Source: Mactromeris polynyma (Eukaryota > Mollusca > Bivalvia > Venerida > Mactridae). From it: a stretch of 64,000 nt of DNA. Under the pieces are notes generated by a model that saw only the letters and a program-made list of their open reading frames with translations, was not told the DNA's origin and did not search any database. Both the position numbers and the translations under genes were made by a program. Of the stretch, positions 46,024 to 58,991 are shown piece after piece (position 1 is the stretch's first letter; every line of letters begins with the position of its first letter). The stretch is from the NCBI GenBank assembly GCA_032209605.1, contig JASFXZ010000044.1, positions 1,550,001 to 1,614,000 of the forward strand, in the 5' to 3' direction.

Positions 46024-49000
46024 CTGTAAAATACAAGACATCAGTATCAAAAATGAAGTACATATATATTATAGTATATCGTTCTGCAGATGATGCTTAC
46101 AAAGTTCTATTATTGATTGGGACCTGTTTTGAATCAAAGTAGTGTATAAGCATAATTTAGGCTTGTCCTTTTTCTATTCGCAGCAGAATAATTCAAGGGC
46201 AATTTACCAAAATTTATTAGTTTTTTTAAAACTCAAGTACTTTTCAAGAAGTTTTTGGCCATTACCAGTTTAAGTAGTTTTAAGGAGTAGACATCAAATA
46301 CAAGGAATTTTCAAGACCTGTGCGAACCCTGGTAAACATTCATCCATACTGGTATGGCCCAATGAGTAAACATGCAAATTGCACAATAATAAAAACACTT
46401 TCATATTAATTCATTGCCAAATAACAATTAGGAAACAGATACAGCAAAATAACATATTTTTTGCTGTTCCTTCTCACCTGAATATCTTTTATAAAACAGT
46501 ATAAAAGTGCTACATCCTAACAGTGATAGAAAATTACATCCCTTTTATGAAACTTCTTTACATTATATAAATAAGCAATGCTTAAAACTGTGGCATATCA
46601 TACCTCTGACTTCTTCCTTGCAGATGCTCTTTGTATATCATCATCTTCAGCATCATCCTTATAACCTAAATCACTATATCGTTTTTCTGCATGTTCACCA
46701 TCTTTCGGAACCTCTTTATCTGAAAAATCTTTATGCGCCCTTAATCTCTTTCGATCATTTTTACTTAAGGGCGCAGGAACAGTGTCAACCGATGAAGTAG
46801 TTTTCTGTTCAATTTTTGAAGGCACTTCCTTCGTGGTATAATTGGTTCCAGTTGCACCCTTCTCCAAAATATCCCTAGTTTGTGAAGCTGCAATATCTTC
46901 CTCTTCGTCGCTTTCCGAATTTGTATCTTGCAGAGTTCTTTCAATTTTTATTGGCAAGCCGTGCATTTTTCGGTACACAATTTCTTTTTCAGCACCATCA
47001 TGGATAGCATCTATCCAATGGTAGAAACAAGATTTGTTCAGATTAGGTAAAGCTTTGTTGACAACACACTCTTCAAATAGAAAATTGACCCATTGAAATT
47101 GGAATCTCTCAAAACCCAATTCACCTACTGATTTTATAATTCTTGTTATTCGAAGTAGGTTGTCCCGCGACCTGGAATATAAACATAACAACAGAATTAA
47201 CCTCATGGTATAAAAATCCATGATTATTTGATATGAGTTTAAATTAATGTATTTCAGATCGATTGTGAAACAAGTTAATAACTCATATTAATCACTACTT
47301 CCTGGGTAACTAACCAATACTTGTGTAAAATAATTGTGAAGTTTGAGCGCAATCTTGTCAAAGCCAGGATCCCAAATCATGACTATTGGATCAGGAGTCT
47401 GAGGCTCTAACCCATGACCACAATACTTTTGTCTTGTTTTCATATTGCTGACTATTCTACATGCAAAGCCAAACTACTTACATCAGTGTCTCACATAAAC
47501 ACACACTGGAACACAAGAAATGATATCCAGTACATATATTGCTAGTTTCAGAGATGAACATCAGACCGTGAGAGAGCGTGTTGCAACACAGCAAACATTT
47601 ATTAGTCAGAGTCTCATCAATCGTCTTCTCTTTGACAAATACTTTTTTCTGTTCCAATTGTGTTATCTGCTCTAAATTGACAGGTGAGTAAATCTTTCCA
47701 GAACATAAACTACACAAAAAAGGTTTGTTTAATATTGATTACAACTGTACGTGTAAAACCCCAGGTTTGTGACCTAAGAACCAGTTAAATTTGTTATAAT
47801 AATAGCCTAATTCTGACATATTAAAACCTTTACCTGCATTAGAAAGCATAAAGAAAACTCGCCGAACATTAAGGAGAGCGACTGATAATTGCTCACCTGT
47901 TAAGATGTGCATATCTTTCTTCCCAATTCGTTTCTGATCTTGTGACAGTTCCAACATTCTCGTCAGCTAGCCTCATTCCATAAAAGTCTAACATCATTTT
48001 GTAAGCTCCCAAAACACGTTTAGATGCTTTGTCATCACGCTTTATTTCCTGAATTATTACAAACAAAACCATAGGTACTTTAAACAAACCATTTTAATGT
48101 TCTATATGGTCTATATGGAACATTAAAATAGTTTGTTTCAAGTACCTGTGAACAAAGCAAAGAAGGTACAAACTGCAAATGTTTCTGCATAAAGCAATAT
48201 ATGACCATTAATTAAAATCAATTATAAAATGAGGATTAATCAGTGTTATTGACATTTTTCTAGTCATTAGCGTGACACAACAATGACCTAATCCATCACT
48301 TAAAATCTACCTCAAAATTAAGATTGTCTCAATGATATGTCATTTCATGGACCTATTTTCATTTTTCTTCCATATTTTACATTGATCAACAGACTACCCC
48401 ATTTATAAGACCAAGATTCTTCAGTGGTTTTATTATCGAGGTTTCACTGTACAATAAACCCAATATTACCTCGGCTTCATATCTAGTAAGTGGCTGGGCA
48501 TATAGGTTAAGTCCACGTCCTTCGGGAATGGGGAATAACCTGAAAGTATAACACACATTGTATTGTGTTTCGGCAGTGCCGAAAATGAACAGAATTAGAA
48601 ATGAGCCCACATGACACAGTTGCCCTTACTTTACCTAATCAAGGGGAGCAACTCTTCTCATACTAAATAAATGCAATGAAAAAAGACACAGGTACCCATT
48701 TTCATGCTTTGACTGACATTTGTACAACGTTCCGTTACTCTAAATCGAAACAAAATCTAAGTGACCCCCCCCCCCCACACACACACACACACTCACTACA
48801 ATTGTGTGGGGGCACAAAAACTACAACAAATATATAATTTAGGGACATGTTGTGTTTTAAATATGCTTTCTGCAGAATACATTAACAAGTCTGTAAGGTT
48901 AAAAAGCCAAAATATCCCAGTCTACGATGACTTTCGAGAATAAGCATTGCATGACTTAGAACTGTATCAACTGTTCTCAAATTTAATCAAGATTAAATCT

Positions 49001-49581
49001 AAGCGACCCCATATAAGAAGTAACTTTGGACTCACCACTGTATATACTGGTGATTCCATTCTAGCGTGTCATAATCACCTTTCCATTTCAACATGTCTTT
49101 TATAGAATGACCTGCAAAATACAAGGGTTCTCAGTAGTGATCGATAATCGGACATATTTTATAATCGATTATTGGATAGGTTTGGAAACTCATAATTGAT
49201 AATCGAATCGGAAATAATCAAAATATTTAGTTTTTTTAGTAAAGTGTATTGCTGACAGTTTAAAGTTCATTTATAAATACAAGTTTAATTATTTCATTGT
49301 AACAAAATTTAACATATCATGTGAATTTACATTAGTTTTTGTATGTTTATATTGTACATTTGTATTTGTCTGAAGAATATTTTATTTGCTATGTACAGAT
49401 TTATAGTACTAGTGTGGATGTTAATAAAGATATGGCTTGAAGAAATAGACACAATTTACAGATGTCAAAAAATTCACTTATTGTAGTTCATATTTGATTG
49501 TCGCCTATGGACGATATTTCGATTATTTTCGGTAATCACACCATCACTAGTTCTCAGCATACTGATATGTCCTGGACATGG
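44391..49581. repeat. 5.19-kb tandem duplication, copy 1
   Basis: Positions here recur at +5191 with very high identity over about 45.0-48.3 kb (versus 50.2-53.5 kb), including introns. The outer parts show more substitutions and small indels. The block carries exons C'/B of cassette 3 and X-F of cassette 2, so its borders cut across gene units. The uniformly high identity in the centre suggests recent duplication or gene conversion. Confidence 0.88.
45525..45690 (-). promoter_or_regulatory. Promoter-like module P (example copy)
   Basis: On the minus strand the module reads ATTGG (inverted CCAAT, near 45645), a gap of about 50 bp, AAATATAAAG (TATA-like, near 45590), then GGAATAAGTGCC and ATGCTAAAGGAGTG. 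Near-identical copies lie at 44418-44572, 49609-49763 and 50719-50880. A split copy is at 54953-55076 plus 56591-56640, a diverged one at 39748-39912, and a short 3' part at 59876-59925 upstream of exon 1. Copies occur between C' and B and between C and X. Promoter role is inferred. Confidence 0.35.
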
Positions 49582-51214
49582 TTAGTATGCTCTTAAATTT
49601 ATGGTCAAATACACTCCTTTAACATAAGGCACTTATTCCAATACCTTCATAAACACCCTCTGTATTATATTTCTACCACAACTGATCTTTTCTACTTTTA
49701 GACAGGCGAGTCAACATGCATTCATAGCCAATCAGCGAGCCTCTTGCCAAAGAATATTACGGCTATCATGTGTAAATTAACATTATGCTGTGTGATTAAG
49801 AAGTCAGTAATTCATGCATAATGAGATTTTAAAGGGGGAGTAATCTAATGCAAATCACAACTCATCATATCAAGTTGAGTACGGAAAATAACATGTTATA
49901 TGGGTTAGTTTGATCACTGTACGATTCTGCAAGCCTCTTATATGGCATTTTAGACACAACATCTTCAAGGCAGCTTTACAAACAATAATCAAGCAATCAA
50001 TTTATTGTGACCTTTTTATACCTACCAGGTACTGGCTTGGACTTAATCTTGCCTTGATAAAAATCCAAATTATCCCTTAAGTCAGGTTCTTGTGTTGCAT
50101 GCGTATACTGTAAAATACAAGACACCAGTATCAAAAATGAAGTACATACATATTATAGTATATCGTTCTGCAGATGATGCTTACAAAGATATGTTATTGA
50201 TTGGGACCTGTTTTGATCAAAGTATTGTATAAGCATAATTTAGGCAGACACATAAGGCCACGCCAAATTTGAATTGGCAAAATTGTTAAAAATATACTAA
50301 TTTACATGACCTCATGTAGTACACTACAGGCTAGCAGTGTAATAATCTATTGCATAGCAGTTAAAATACTGTTAGTTAGATTGATCAACATTTGTTAATA
50401 AACACCTGAAAATATTAAGTGGCCAGATTTGTGAATTTTAGCCAGATTTTTGTGAAAAAAATATTCTTTTGGTGATTGTGAATGGGGCCCAATATCGGCC
50501 CCATTTTTGGGCAAAAAGAAACGCTGAATGCATTCAATTTGATAGTTGCTCCAACATTAGTTTCACAAAAATTTAAAAATGTCAATTTACTTACCTGATA
50601 TGAAAATGTTCTTGCATAAGATGATCTTGGTGCATCAAACCCAGAGTGTGGATCTCCTGATTTCTCAAGCAAAGAAGCTGATCTATCTGTAAGTATGCTC
50701 TTAAATTTATGATCAAATACACTCCTTTAGCATAAGGCACTTATTCCGATACCTTCAAAACTCCCTCTGCTTTATATTTCTACCACAACTGATCTTTTCT
50801 ACTTTTAGACAGGCGAGTCAACATGCATTCATAGCCAATCAGCGAGCCTCTTGCCAAAGAATATTACGGCTATCATGTGTAAATTAACATTATGCTGTGT
50901 GATTAAGAAGTCAGTAATTCATGCATAATGAAATTTTAAAGGGGGAGTAATCTAATGCAAATCACAACTCATCATATCAACTTGATTATGGAAAATAACA
51001 TGTTATATGGGTTAGTTTGATCACTGTAAGAATATGCAAGCCTCTTATATGGCATTTTAGGTACAAAATCTTCAAGGCAGCTATACAAACAATAATCAAG
51101 CGATCAATTTATTGTGACCTTGTTATACCTACCAGGTACTGGCTTGGACTTAATCTTGCCTTGATAAAAATCCAAATTATCCCTTAAGTCAGGTTCATGT
51201 GTTGCAGGCGTATA
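46598..51214 (-). CDS. OGFR: OGFR-like cassette 2 (whole OGFr domain, no first exon)
   Basis: Exons: C' 51133-51214, B 50595-50686, C 50026-50107, X 49036-49111, D 48470-48539, E 47897-48048, F 46598-47171. Order and sizes equal those of cassette 3 and the phases match. The coding sequence is nearly identical to the first gene in exons E and F (three changes in the 207-codon frame containing F). B (LLEKSGDPHSGFDAPRSS) is homologous to the end of exon 1 of the complete gene, so it seems to be a partial copy of that exon. Exon C is present twice (C' and C), which would repeat DNLDFYQGKIKSKPVP in the product. Exon F ends GAG GTA TGA, so the same place could be a stop or a splice donor (GAG|GTATGA). 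Confidence 0.82.
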
Positions 51215-54200
51215 CTGTAAAATACAAGACATCAGTATCAAAAATGAAGTACATATATATTATAGTATATCGTTCTGCAGATGATGCTTACAAAGTTCTA
51301 TTATTGATTGGGACCTGTTTTGAATCAAAGTAGTGTATAAGCATAATTTAGGCTTGTCCTTTTTCTATTCGCAGCAGAATAATTCAAGGGCAATTTACCA
51401 AAATTTATTAGTTTTTTTAAAACTCAAGTACTTTTCAAGAAGTTTTTGGCCATTACCAGTTTAAGTAGTTTTAAGGAGTAGACATCAAATACAAGGAATT
51501 TTCAAGACCTGTGCGAACCCTGGTAAACATTCATCCATACTGGTATGGCCCAATGAGTAAACATGCAAATTGCACAATAATAAAAACACTATCATATTAA
51601 TTCATTGCCCAATAACAATTAGGAAACAGATACAGCAAAATAACATATTTTTTGCTGTTCCTTCTCACCTGAATATCTTTTATAAAACAGTATGAAAGTG
51701 CTACATCCTAACAGTGATAGAAAATTACATCCCTTTTATGAAACTTCTTTACATTATATAAATAAGCAATGCTTAAAACTGTGGCATATCATACCTCTGA
51801 CTTCTTCCTTGCAGATGCTCTTTGTATATCATCATCTTCAGCATCATCCTTATAACCTAAATCACTATATCGTTTTTCTGCATGTTCACCATCTTTCGGA
51901 ACCTCTTTATCTGAAAAATCTTTATGCGCCCTTAATCTCTTTTGATCATTTTTACTTAAGGGCGCAGGAACAGTGTCAACCGATGAAGTAGTTTTCTGTT
52001 CAATTTTTGAAGGCACTTCCTTCGTGGTATAATTGGTTCCAGTTGCACCCTTCTCCAAAATATCCCTAGTTTGTGAAGCTGCAATATCTTCCTCTTCGTC
52101 GCTTTCCGAATTTGTATCTTGCAGAGTTATTTCAATTTTTATTGGCAAGCCGTGCATTTTTCGGTACACAATTTCTTTTTCAGCACCATCATGGATAGCA
52201 TCTATCCAATGGTAGAAACAAGATTTGTTCAGATTAGGTAAAGCTTTGTTGACAACACACTCTTCAAATAGAAAATTGACCCATTGAAATTGGAATCTCT
52301 CAAAACCCAATTCACCTACTGATTTTATAATTCTTGTTATTCGAAGTAGGTTGTCCCGCGACCTGGAATATAAACATAACAACAGAATTAACCTCATGGT
52401 ATAAAAATTCATGATTATTTGATATGAGTTTAAATTAATGTATTTCAGATCGATTGTGAAACAAGTTAATAACTCATATTAATCACTACTTCCTGGGTAA
52501 CTAACCAATACTTGTGTAAAATAATTGTGAAGTTTGAGCGCAATCTTGTCAAAGCCAGGATCCCAAATCATGACTATTGGATCAGGAGTCTGAGGCTCTA
52601 ACCCATGACCACAATACTTTTGTCTTGTTTTCATATTGCTGACTATTCTACATGCAAAGCCAAACTACTTACATCAGTGTCTCACATAAACACACACTGG
52701 AACACAAGAAATGATATCCAGTACATATATTGCTAGTTTCAGAGATGAACATCAGACCGTGAGAGAGCGTGTTGCAACACAGCAAACATTTATTAGTCAG
52801 AGTCTCATCAATCGTCTTCTCTTTGACAAATACTTTTTTCTGTTCCAATTGTGTTATCTGCTCTAAATTGACAGGTGAGTAAATCTTTCCAGAACATAAA
52901 CTACACAAAAAAGGTTTGTTTAATATTGATTACAACTGTACGTGTAAAACCCCAGGTTTGTGACCTAAGAACCAGTTAAATTTGTTATAATAATAGCCTA
53001 ATTCTGACATATTAAAACCTTTACCTGCATTAGAAAGCATAAAGAAAACTCGCCGAACATTAAGGAGAGCGACTGATAATTGCTCACCTGTTAAGATGTG
53101 CATATCTTTCTTCCCAATTCGTTTCTGATCTTGTGACAGTTCCAACATTCTCGTCAGCTAGCCTCATTCCATAAAAGTCTAACATCATTTTGTAAGCTCC
53201 CAAAACACGTTTAGATGCTTTGTCATCACGCTTTATTTCCTGAATTATTACAAACAAAACCATAGGTACTTTAAACAAACCATTTTAATGTTCTATATGG
53301 TCTATATGGAACATTAAAATAGTTTGTTTCAAGTACCTGTGAACAAAGCAAAGAAGGTACAAACTGCAAATGTTTCTGCATAAAGCAATATATGACCATT
53401 AATTAAAATCAATTATAAAATGAGGATTAATCAGTGTTATTGACATTTTTCTAGTCATTATCGTGACACAACAACGACCTAATCCATCACTTAAAATCCA
53501 CCTCAAAATTAAGATTGTCTCAATGATATAAGTCATTTCATGGACCTATTTTCATTTTTCTTCCATATTTTACATTTATCAACAGACTACCCCATTTATA
53601 AGACCAAGATTCTTCAGTGGTTTTATTATCGAGGTTTTTTCTCTGTACAATAAACCCAATATTACCTCGGCTTCATATCTAGTAAGTGGCTGGGCATATC
53701 GGTTAAGTCCACATCCTTCGGGAATGGGGAATAACCTGAAAGTATAACACACATTGAATTGTGTTTCAGCAATGCCGAAAATGAACAGAACTAGAAATGA
53801 GTCCACATGACACAAGTTCTATCACATTACCTAATCAAATGGAGCAACTTTTCTCATACTAAATAAATGCAATGAAAAAAGACACAGGTACCCATTTTCA
53901 TGCTATAACTGATATTTGTACAACGTTTTGTTACTCTAAATGAAAAAAAATCTAATTGACCCCCCCCCACCTCCTCCCCCCCACACACACACTCCAAAAA
54001 TTACAAAAATATATAATCTAGGGACATGTTCTGTTTTAAATCACTTTTTGAGAAATCAAAACAAAATCTAAGTGACCCCCCCCCCCCCACACACACACAC
54101 ACACTACAATTGTGTGGGGGCACAATCCTGCAAAAATATAAAATCTAGGGACATTTTCTGTTCTAAATATGCTTTCTTCAGAATACACTAACAAGTCTGT

Positions 54201-54929
54201 AAGGTTAAAAAGCCAAAATATCCCAGTCTACGATGCACTTTCGAGAAAAGCATTGCATGACTTAGAACTGTATCAACTGTTCTCAAATTTAATTAATAGT
54301 AAATCTAAGCGAGCCCCACGCAATTGTTGGGGCACAAAAAGTGAATTTGGACTCACCACTGTATATACTGGTGATTCCATTCTAGCGTTTCATAATCACC
54401 TTTCCATTTCAACATGTCTTTTATAAAATGACCTACAAAATACAAATTTCATAATCGATTATTGGATAGGTTTGAAAACTCAAAATCGATAATCTAATCG
54501 GAAATAATCAAAATATTTAGTTTTTTTAGTAAAGTGCAATGCTGACAGTTTAAAGTTCATTTATACAAGTTTATTTATTTCTTTGTAACTACATTTAACA
54601 TATATGGGGTTTTACATTAATTTTTGTATGTTTATATCGCATATTTCATTTAATTATTTGTATTTGACTGAAGAAATTGAAAACAATAATATTTTATTTT
54701 CTTTGTACTGTTTAGTACTTGTGTGGATGTTTTTAAAGATTTGATCTATAGTTTGAAGAAATAGACACAATTTACAGATGTCAAAAAAATCAAAACTTCC
54801 GATTATATTCAATTATTGTAGTTCATATTTGATTGTCGCCGATGTCGGAAATCTAGCGACGATTTTTCGATTATTTTCGGTAATCACACCATCACTAGTT
54901 CTCAGCATACTGATATGTCCTGGACATGG
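49582..54929. repeat. 5.19-kb tandem duplication, copy 2
   Basis: This is the partner of 44391-49581. Its right part (53.5-54.9 kb) has indels, including a doubled poly-C/(CA) tract at 53955-54110, which shifts the offset to about 5348 bp at the far end. Confidence 0.85.
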
Positions 54930-57900
54930 TTAGTATGCTCTTAGAGTTATGGTCAAATACTCTTCTTTAGCATCAGGCACTTATTCAAATACTTTCATAA
55001 ACACCCTCTGTATTATATTTCTACCACAACTGATATTTTCTATTTTTAGACAAGCGAGTCAACATGCATTCATAGCGGGTCTGCCTATTCTGATGACCAA
55101 ACACCATTGACCAGTTGACCATTGACCATTGACCAATATGTCTATTCTATTGACCATCGTCTAATTGACCATTATCCAATATATTCCCCCAGGAGTAGGA
55201 TAAGCTAATTGTTAAGGTGTTAAAATCCCAATTATCATAGAGCATGAACACAATTCTCACTTTAAATGTTTATTTTTATCAATTAATTTTTAAGCAAATT
55301 GTATTCTATTTAATTAATCAAAATAGTTTATAAAAAATAACAGACATAAATATTGCAGTTAACACTGTTAACATTTATTTAAGCAAAACATGATAAACAA
55401 GCATTTCTTAAATTTGTTATTAATTTTTATTTAAAACATAACAATTGATACACTGAAATTCATGTGTAATATTTAAATATAAAAAATACATATTTTTATC
55501 AATATGTGTGATGATAATTTTTTACATAAAAACACTATAGCATTATTCTAGTAGATAAAATGCTTGAAATATAAGAAACTCATGTAAAATATCAATATTT
55601 GTAATTCAAAAATTGACAAAATCCACATTACAATTGAACAATAATGTAATCAAGACGAACCTAAAAAAATATAATATGTTTGCAGTAGCCCTATCCAGAA
55701 CTTTTGGGGTAGGTAGGTTGGTATGGATATATTTTTTAAACTATGTATATATGGTAAATAAAACTTCAAAATGTCTGAAGGGTCTTTAAAAATAGAGTGA
55801 GAGCAATTTTGATTAGTCGGTCGGGTAACTGACACAATAAGAAAATTCAAAATATTTAAATACAAACACATGCTTATGATAGTTCTAGAATACCAACATT
55901 TAGTGCATAAATTATATACCATTTATTTCACTTCATAAGTGTAAATATTTCATGAATAATACATCTTTATGTAACAACACCACTCTGTCCAATCCCTTTT
56001 TTAAATTTTGAAAATGTTCCTGTCTCAACCTATCTGGTTAGCATCTTATAATTGGCATTAATAATATGCTTGTTCAATATTGATTCAAAATCAACTGGAA
56101 ATGATTTATTAAATTTGTTATTAATATACATTTTCACCTCCATCTGAAATATCTGAATGCCTTACATAATGATTAGTGATACAACCAGAGATGTAATGTT
56201 ATGGAAATATAAACTACATTAAACTACATTTTATACAATTATTTGAAAAAGGCATAATTCAGTTAAACCTATAATTTGTAATATTTCAGCAAACTATGTT
56301 AACATTGATATTGACTAAACAACAGAGCAAATTTAGTCCTATTTTTTTTCTTTGAAATTGACTTATAATGGACTTTAATTTTATACAGCAACAACAACAA
56401 CCTTTTATTTTAATGACTATTCAGTAATTTGCGGACATTATTTCAATAATTGACTACAAGGTTTAAGTCACACCTCTCACCCCAATCATGGTCAATTAGA
56501 CGTGGTCAATAGAATAGACACATTGGTTAATTGGTCAGTGGTCAATGGTCAACTGGTCAATGGTGTTTGGTCAACAGAATAGATTGGCCCATTCATAGCC
56601 AATCAGCGAGCCTCTTGCCAAAGAATATTACGGCTATCATGTGTAAATAAACATTATGCTGTGTGATTAAGAAGTCAGTAATTCATGCATAATGAAATTT
56701 TAAAGGGGGAGTAATCCAATGCAAATCACAACTCGTCAGATCAAGTTGATTATGGAAAATAATATTTTATTTGGGTTAGTTTGATCACTGTACGATTATG
56801 CAAGTCTCTTATATGGCATTTTAGATACAAAATCGTCAAGGCAGCATTACAAACAATAATCAAGCGATCAATTTATTGTGACCTAGTTATACCTACCAGG
56901 TACTGGCTTGGACTTAATCTTGCCTTGATAAAAATCCAAATTATCCCTTAAGTCATGTTCTTGTGTTGCAGGCGTATACTGTAAAATACAAGACATCAGT
57001 ATCAAAAATGAAGTACATACATATTATAGTATATCGTTCTGCAGATGATGCTTACAAAGTTCTATTATTGATTAGGACCTGTTTTGAATCAAAGTATTGT
57101 ATAAGCATAATTTAGGCAGACACATAAGGCCACGCCAATTTGGAATTTTGTTAAGCTTCAACCTAAGTTCGCGAAACCTAGCTATCTATAAAAAACGACA
57201 AACTCATAAAGAAAAAAACATATATCCTCAGATAATAAGCGATGCACAATTTTAGATATTTTAATGAAAGAATCATCATAAAAAACAACACAAAATGATT
57301 TGTTTCAAAACTAGATCTACACATGAGTAAATCCAATTTAAAACTGACTAGTTTTCACCCAAATTGACTTGTTTTCACACAAATTAACGTTAAACAAATT
57401 TCTACAAGACAATAATATGTTAAGAATTCAGGCCTTTTTCTGTCCATTTTGGAAAAAAGACTCTAGATAAATGGGAAAATTTGCGTCGTAAATTTGCCAA
57501 TTTAAAAAAACTTGAATCGCTTCAACTTGAATTTTGGGAATTTTCATAGTTAAAAGAACAGGCTTTTCATATCAAAATTTTATATAAACAAGCATTCTAA
57601 TCTACATTTCAAGTATCAACTGTTGATTATGATACAAGGGACAATAATGGCGAGAGTTATTCAAAGAGCTTTAAGATATACCAGGTCGACCGCTCAAGTA
57701 GACGATTATTCGCAGATGCTTCTGATTGGGATTTTTTTCCAGATTGGGAAAAAAAACACATATTTGGCTTGGGGAATTGGTCAGATAGTCACATAGTTGT
57801 CGGATCTCAACTTAAATTGCCGTTGTCGAATCATGGACATCGAAAATATTTGAGAATTTAAGCTTAGAAAAATGTTTTTATGGCTCGAGGAGCGCAAGAC

Positions 57901-58979
57901 CTAGACGCAAGCGGACGCTTAACAAAATTCCAATTTGGCATGGGTTAGTTTTTATCAGTAGTACAGATTTTAGGATGAAAACTCATAAAAATGAGCATAT
58001 GTGTAAACAAATATGTTTCATCATGGTATGTCATCATCATGGTCTAATTTCCACTTAATCTATATAGGGTGGATTGATTAACCTGGATCCATGAAGTCTT
58101 CACTGCATCCCACTAGCCCTCGGCCTGAGGCTCATTATTGTTGATTTCGGACTACAGTCAACTCTCGTTACAGTCGACATTCGTTACAACGGAACGATCT
58201 GCATGTTGTGTTATTGATCAAATTCAATTTAACCACATATTCATTACACTGACATAAATCCAGGGTACACACATGGTAGTTGCAATAAAAGTTGTCTGTA
58301 ATTACCGAGTGCTAGCCTGAAGGGACAAGTGCTTCATGTTATTGAATATACTTTGCAGGGAAATAGAAAAATATAGAATTCTTCCAATATATTTACAAAT
58401 TGTACACATACACAATGTGACTGTTTAGTATACTTCACCCCATTAAAAACGCAACTATATCACTATAAATAGCCTTCATTGTGTTCAAAGTATTAAAAGC
58501 GTTATATTGTCACAGACATGATATCAACAGCCCTGACTCCCAGATTCTGGCACCCAACTCCTAGATATAGTAATGGCTTTATCTTTGTGAAAAATATGCA
58601 ACACACTAAAAACATCTTTAAAAAAGCTATTGCTGGCCATTCAATGCTCAAAATTTGATAGTTGCTCCAACATTATTTTCACAAAAAATAAAAATGTCAA
58701 ATTATTTACCAGATATGAACATGGTATTGCACACGATGATCTTGGTGCATAAAATCCAGAGTATGTATCTCCTGATCTCTCAAGCAAATTTGTGTTGATT
58801 CCTATTTTTGCCCTTTCATTATCTCCAGTGGAACTGACATGCGCTGACCTGGTCATTTTTAATTTGTCAGTTTCCTTTCCTTTCCCTCTTTCTTTGCGTT
58901 TCATTTCATCTAGTCTAGTAGCTCGACATGCGGATGCTATGGTAGGCATTGAACGGCCACTATTCTTGCTGACAGACAT
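51789..58979 (-). CDS. OGFR: Complete OGFR-like gene, six exons, predicted 407 aa
   Basis: Exons: 1, 58710-58979 (ATG at 58979; exactly 90 codons, donor CTG|GTAAAT); C 56897-56978; X 54357-54432; D 53666-53735; E 53088-53239; F 51789-52362. Phases are 0, 1, 2, 0, 2, so the joined frame is open throughout and gives about 407 residues. Exon 1 encodes a basic, Lys/Arg/Ser-rich N-terminus (MSVSKNSGRSMP, KRKERGKGKETDK). The OGFr_N domain follows (about 91-245: NLDFYQGKIK, HYIKDMLKWKGDYD, YIQWLFPIPEG, MMLDFYGMRLADENVGTV, RITRIIKSVGELGFERF), then an acidic/basic low-complexity tail with KKSEV at the end. The length is nearer OGFRL1 than the repeat-bearing mammalian OGFR. Intron 1 carries a TIR element and intron 2 a 1.5-kb transposon. 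Confidence 0.85.
55077..56590. mobile_element. 1.5-kb DNA transposon with 9-bp target duplication
   Basis: The ends GGGTCTGCCTATTCTGATGA and GGGCCAATCTATTCTGTTGA (reverse complement of the right) are inverted and continue with CCAAACACCATTGACCAGTT and repeated ATTGACCA words. The 9 bp attcatagc occur at 55068-55076 and 56591-56599, and the uninterrupted site is seen in the sister modules (e.g. 45635-45645). A 9-bp duplication fits Mutator-like elements. No transposase; it splits a P module in intron 2 of the complete OGFR-like gene. Confidence 0.9.
57135..57939. mobile_element. TIR element (about 0.8 kb) in OGFR intron 1
   Basis: Inverted arms of 22 bp with one mismatch (CCAATTTGGAATTTTGTTAA..., 57135-57156 and 57917-57938) bound an AT-rich interior. 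The sister cassettes have a short related palindrome at the same place (near 45074 and 50264) without the interior. No transposase is seen and the superfamily is unknown. Confidence 0.6.
57945..58640. other. OGFR intron 1, possible MITE end
   Basis: Near 58155 the words TACAGTCAACTCTCGTTACA and GTCGACATTCGTTACAACGG resemble a pogo-type MITE end. The partner end was not found. Confidence 0.3.
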
Positions 58980-58991
58980 TTCGTGCCAATG

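Noticed and set aside
55650..55922. 90-codon frame as transposase of the 9-bp-TSD element
   Set aside because: It has no DDE or zinc-finger pattern and is rich in random hydrophobic residues.
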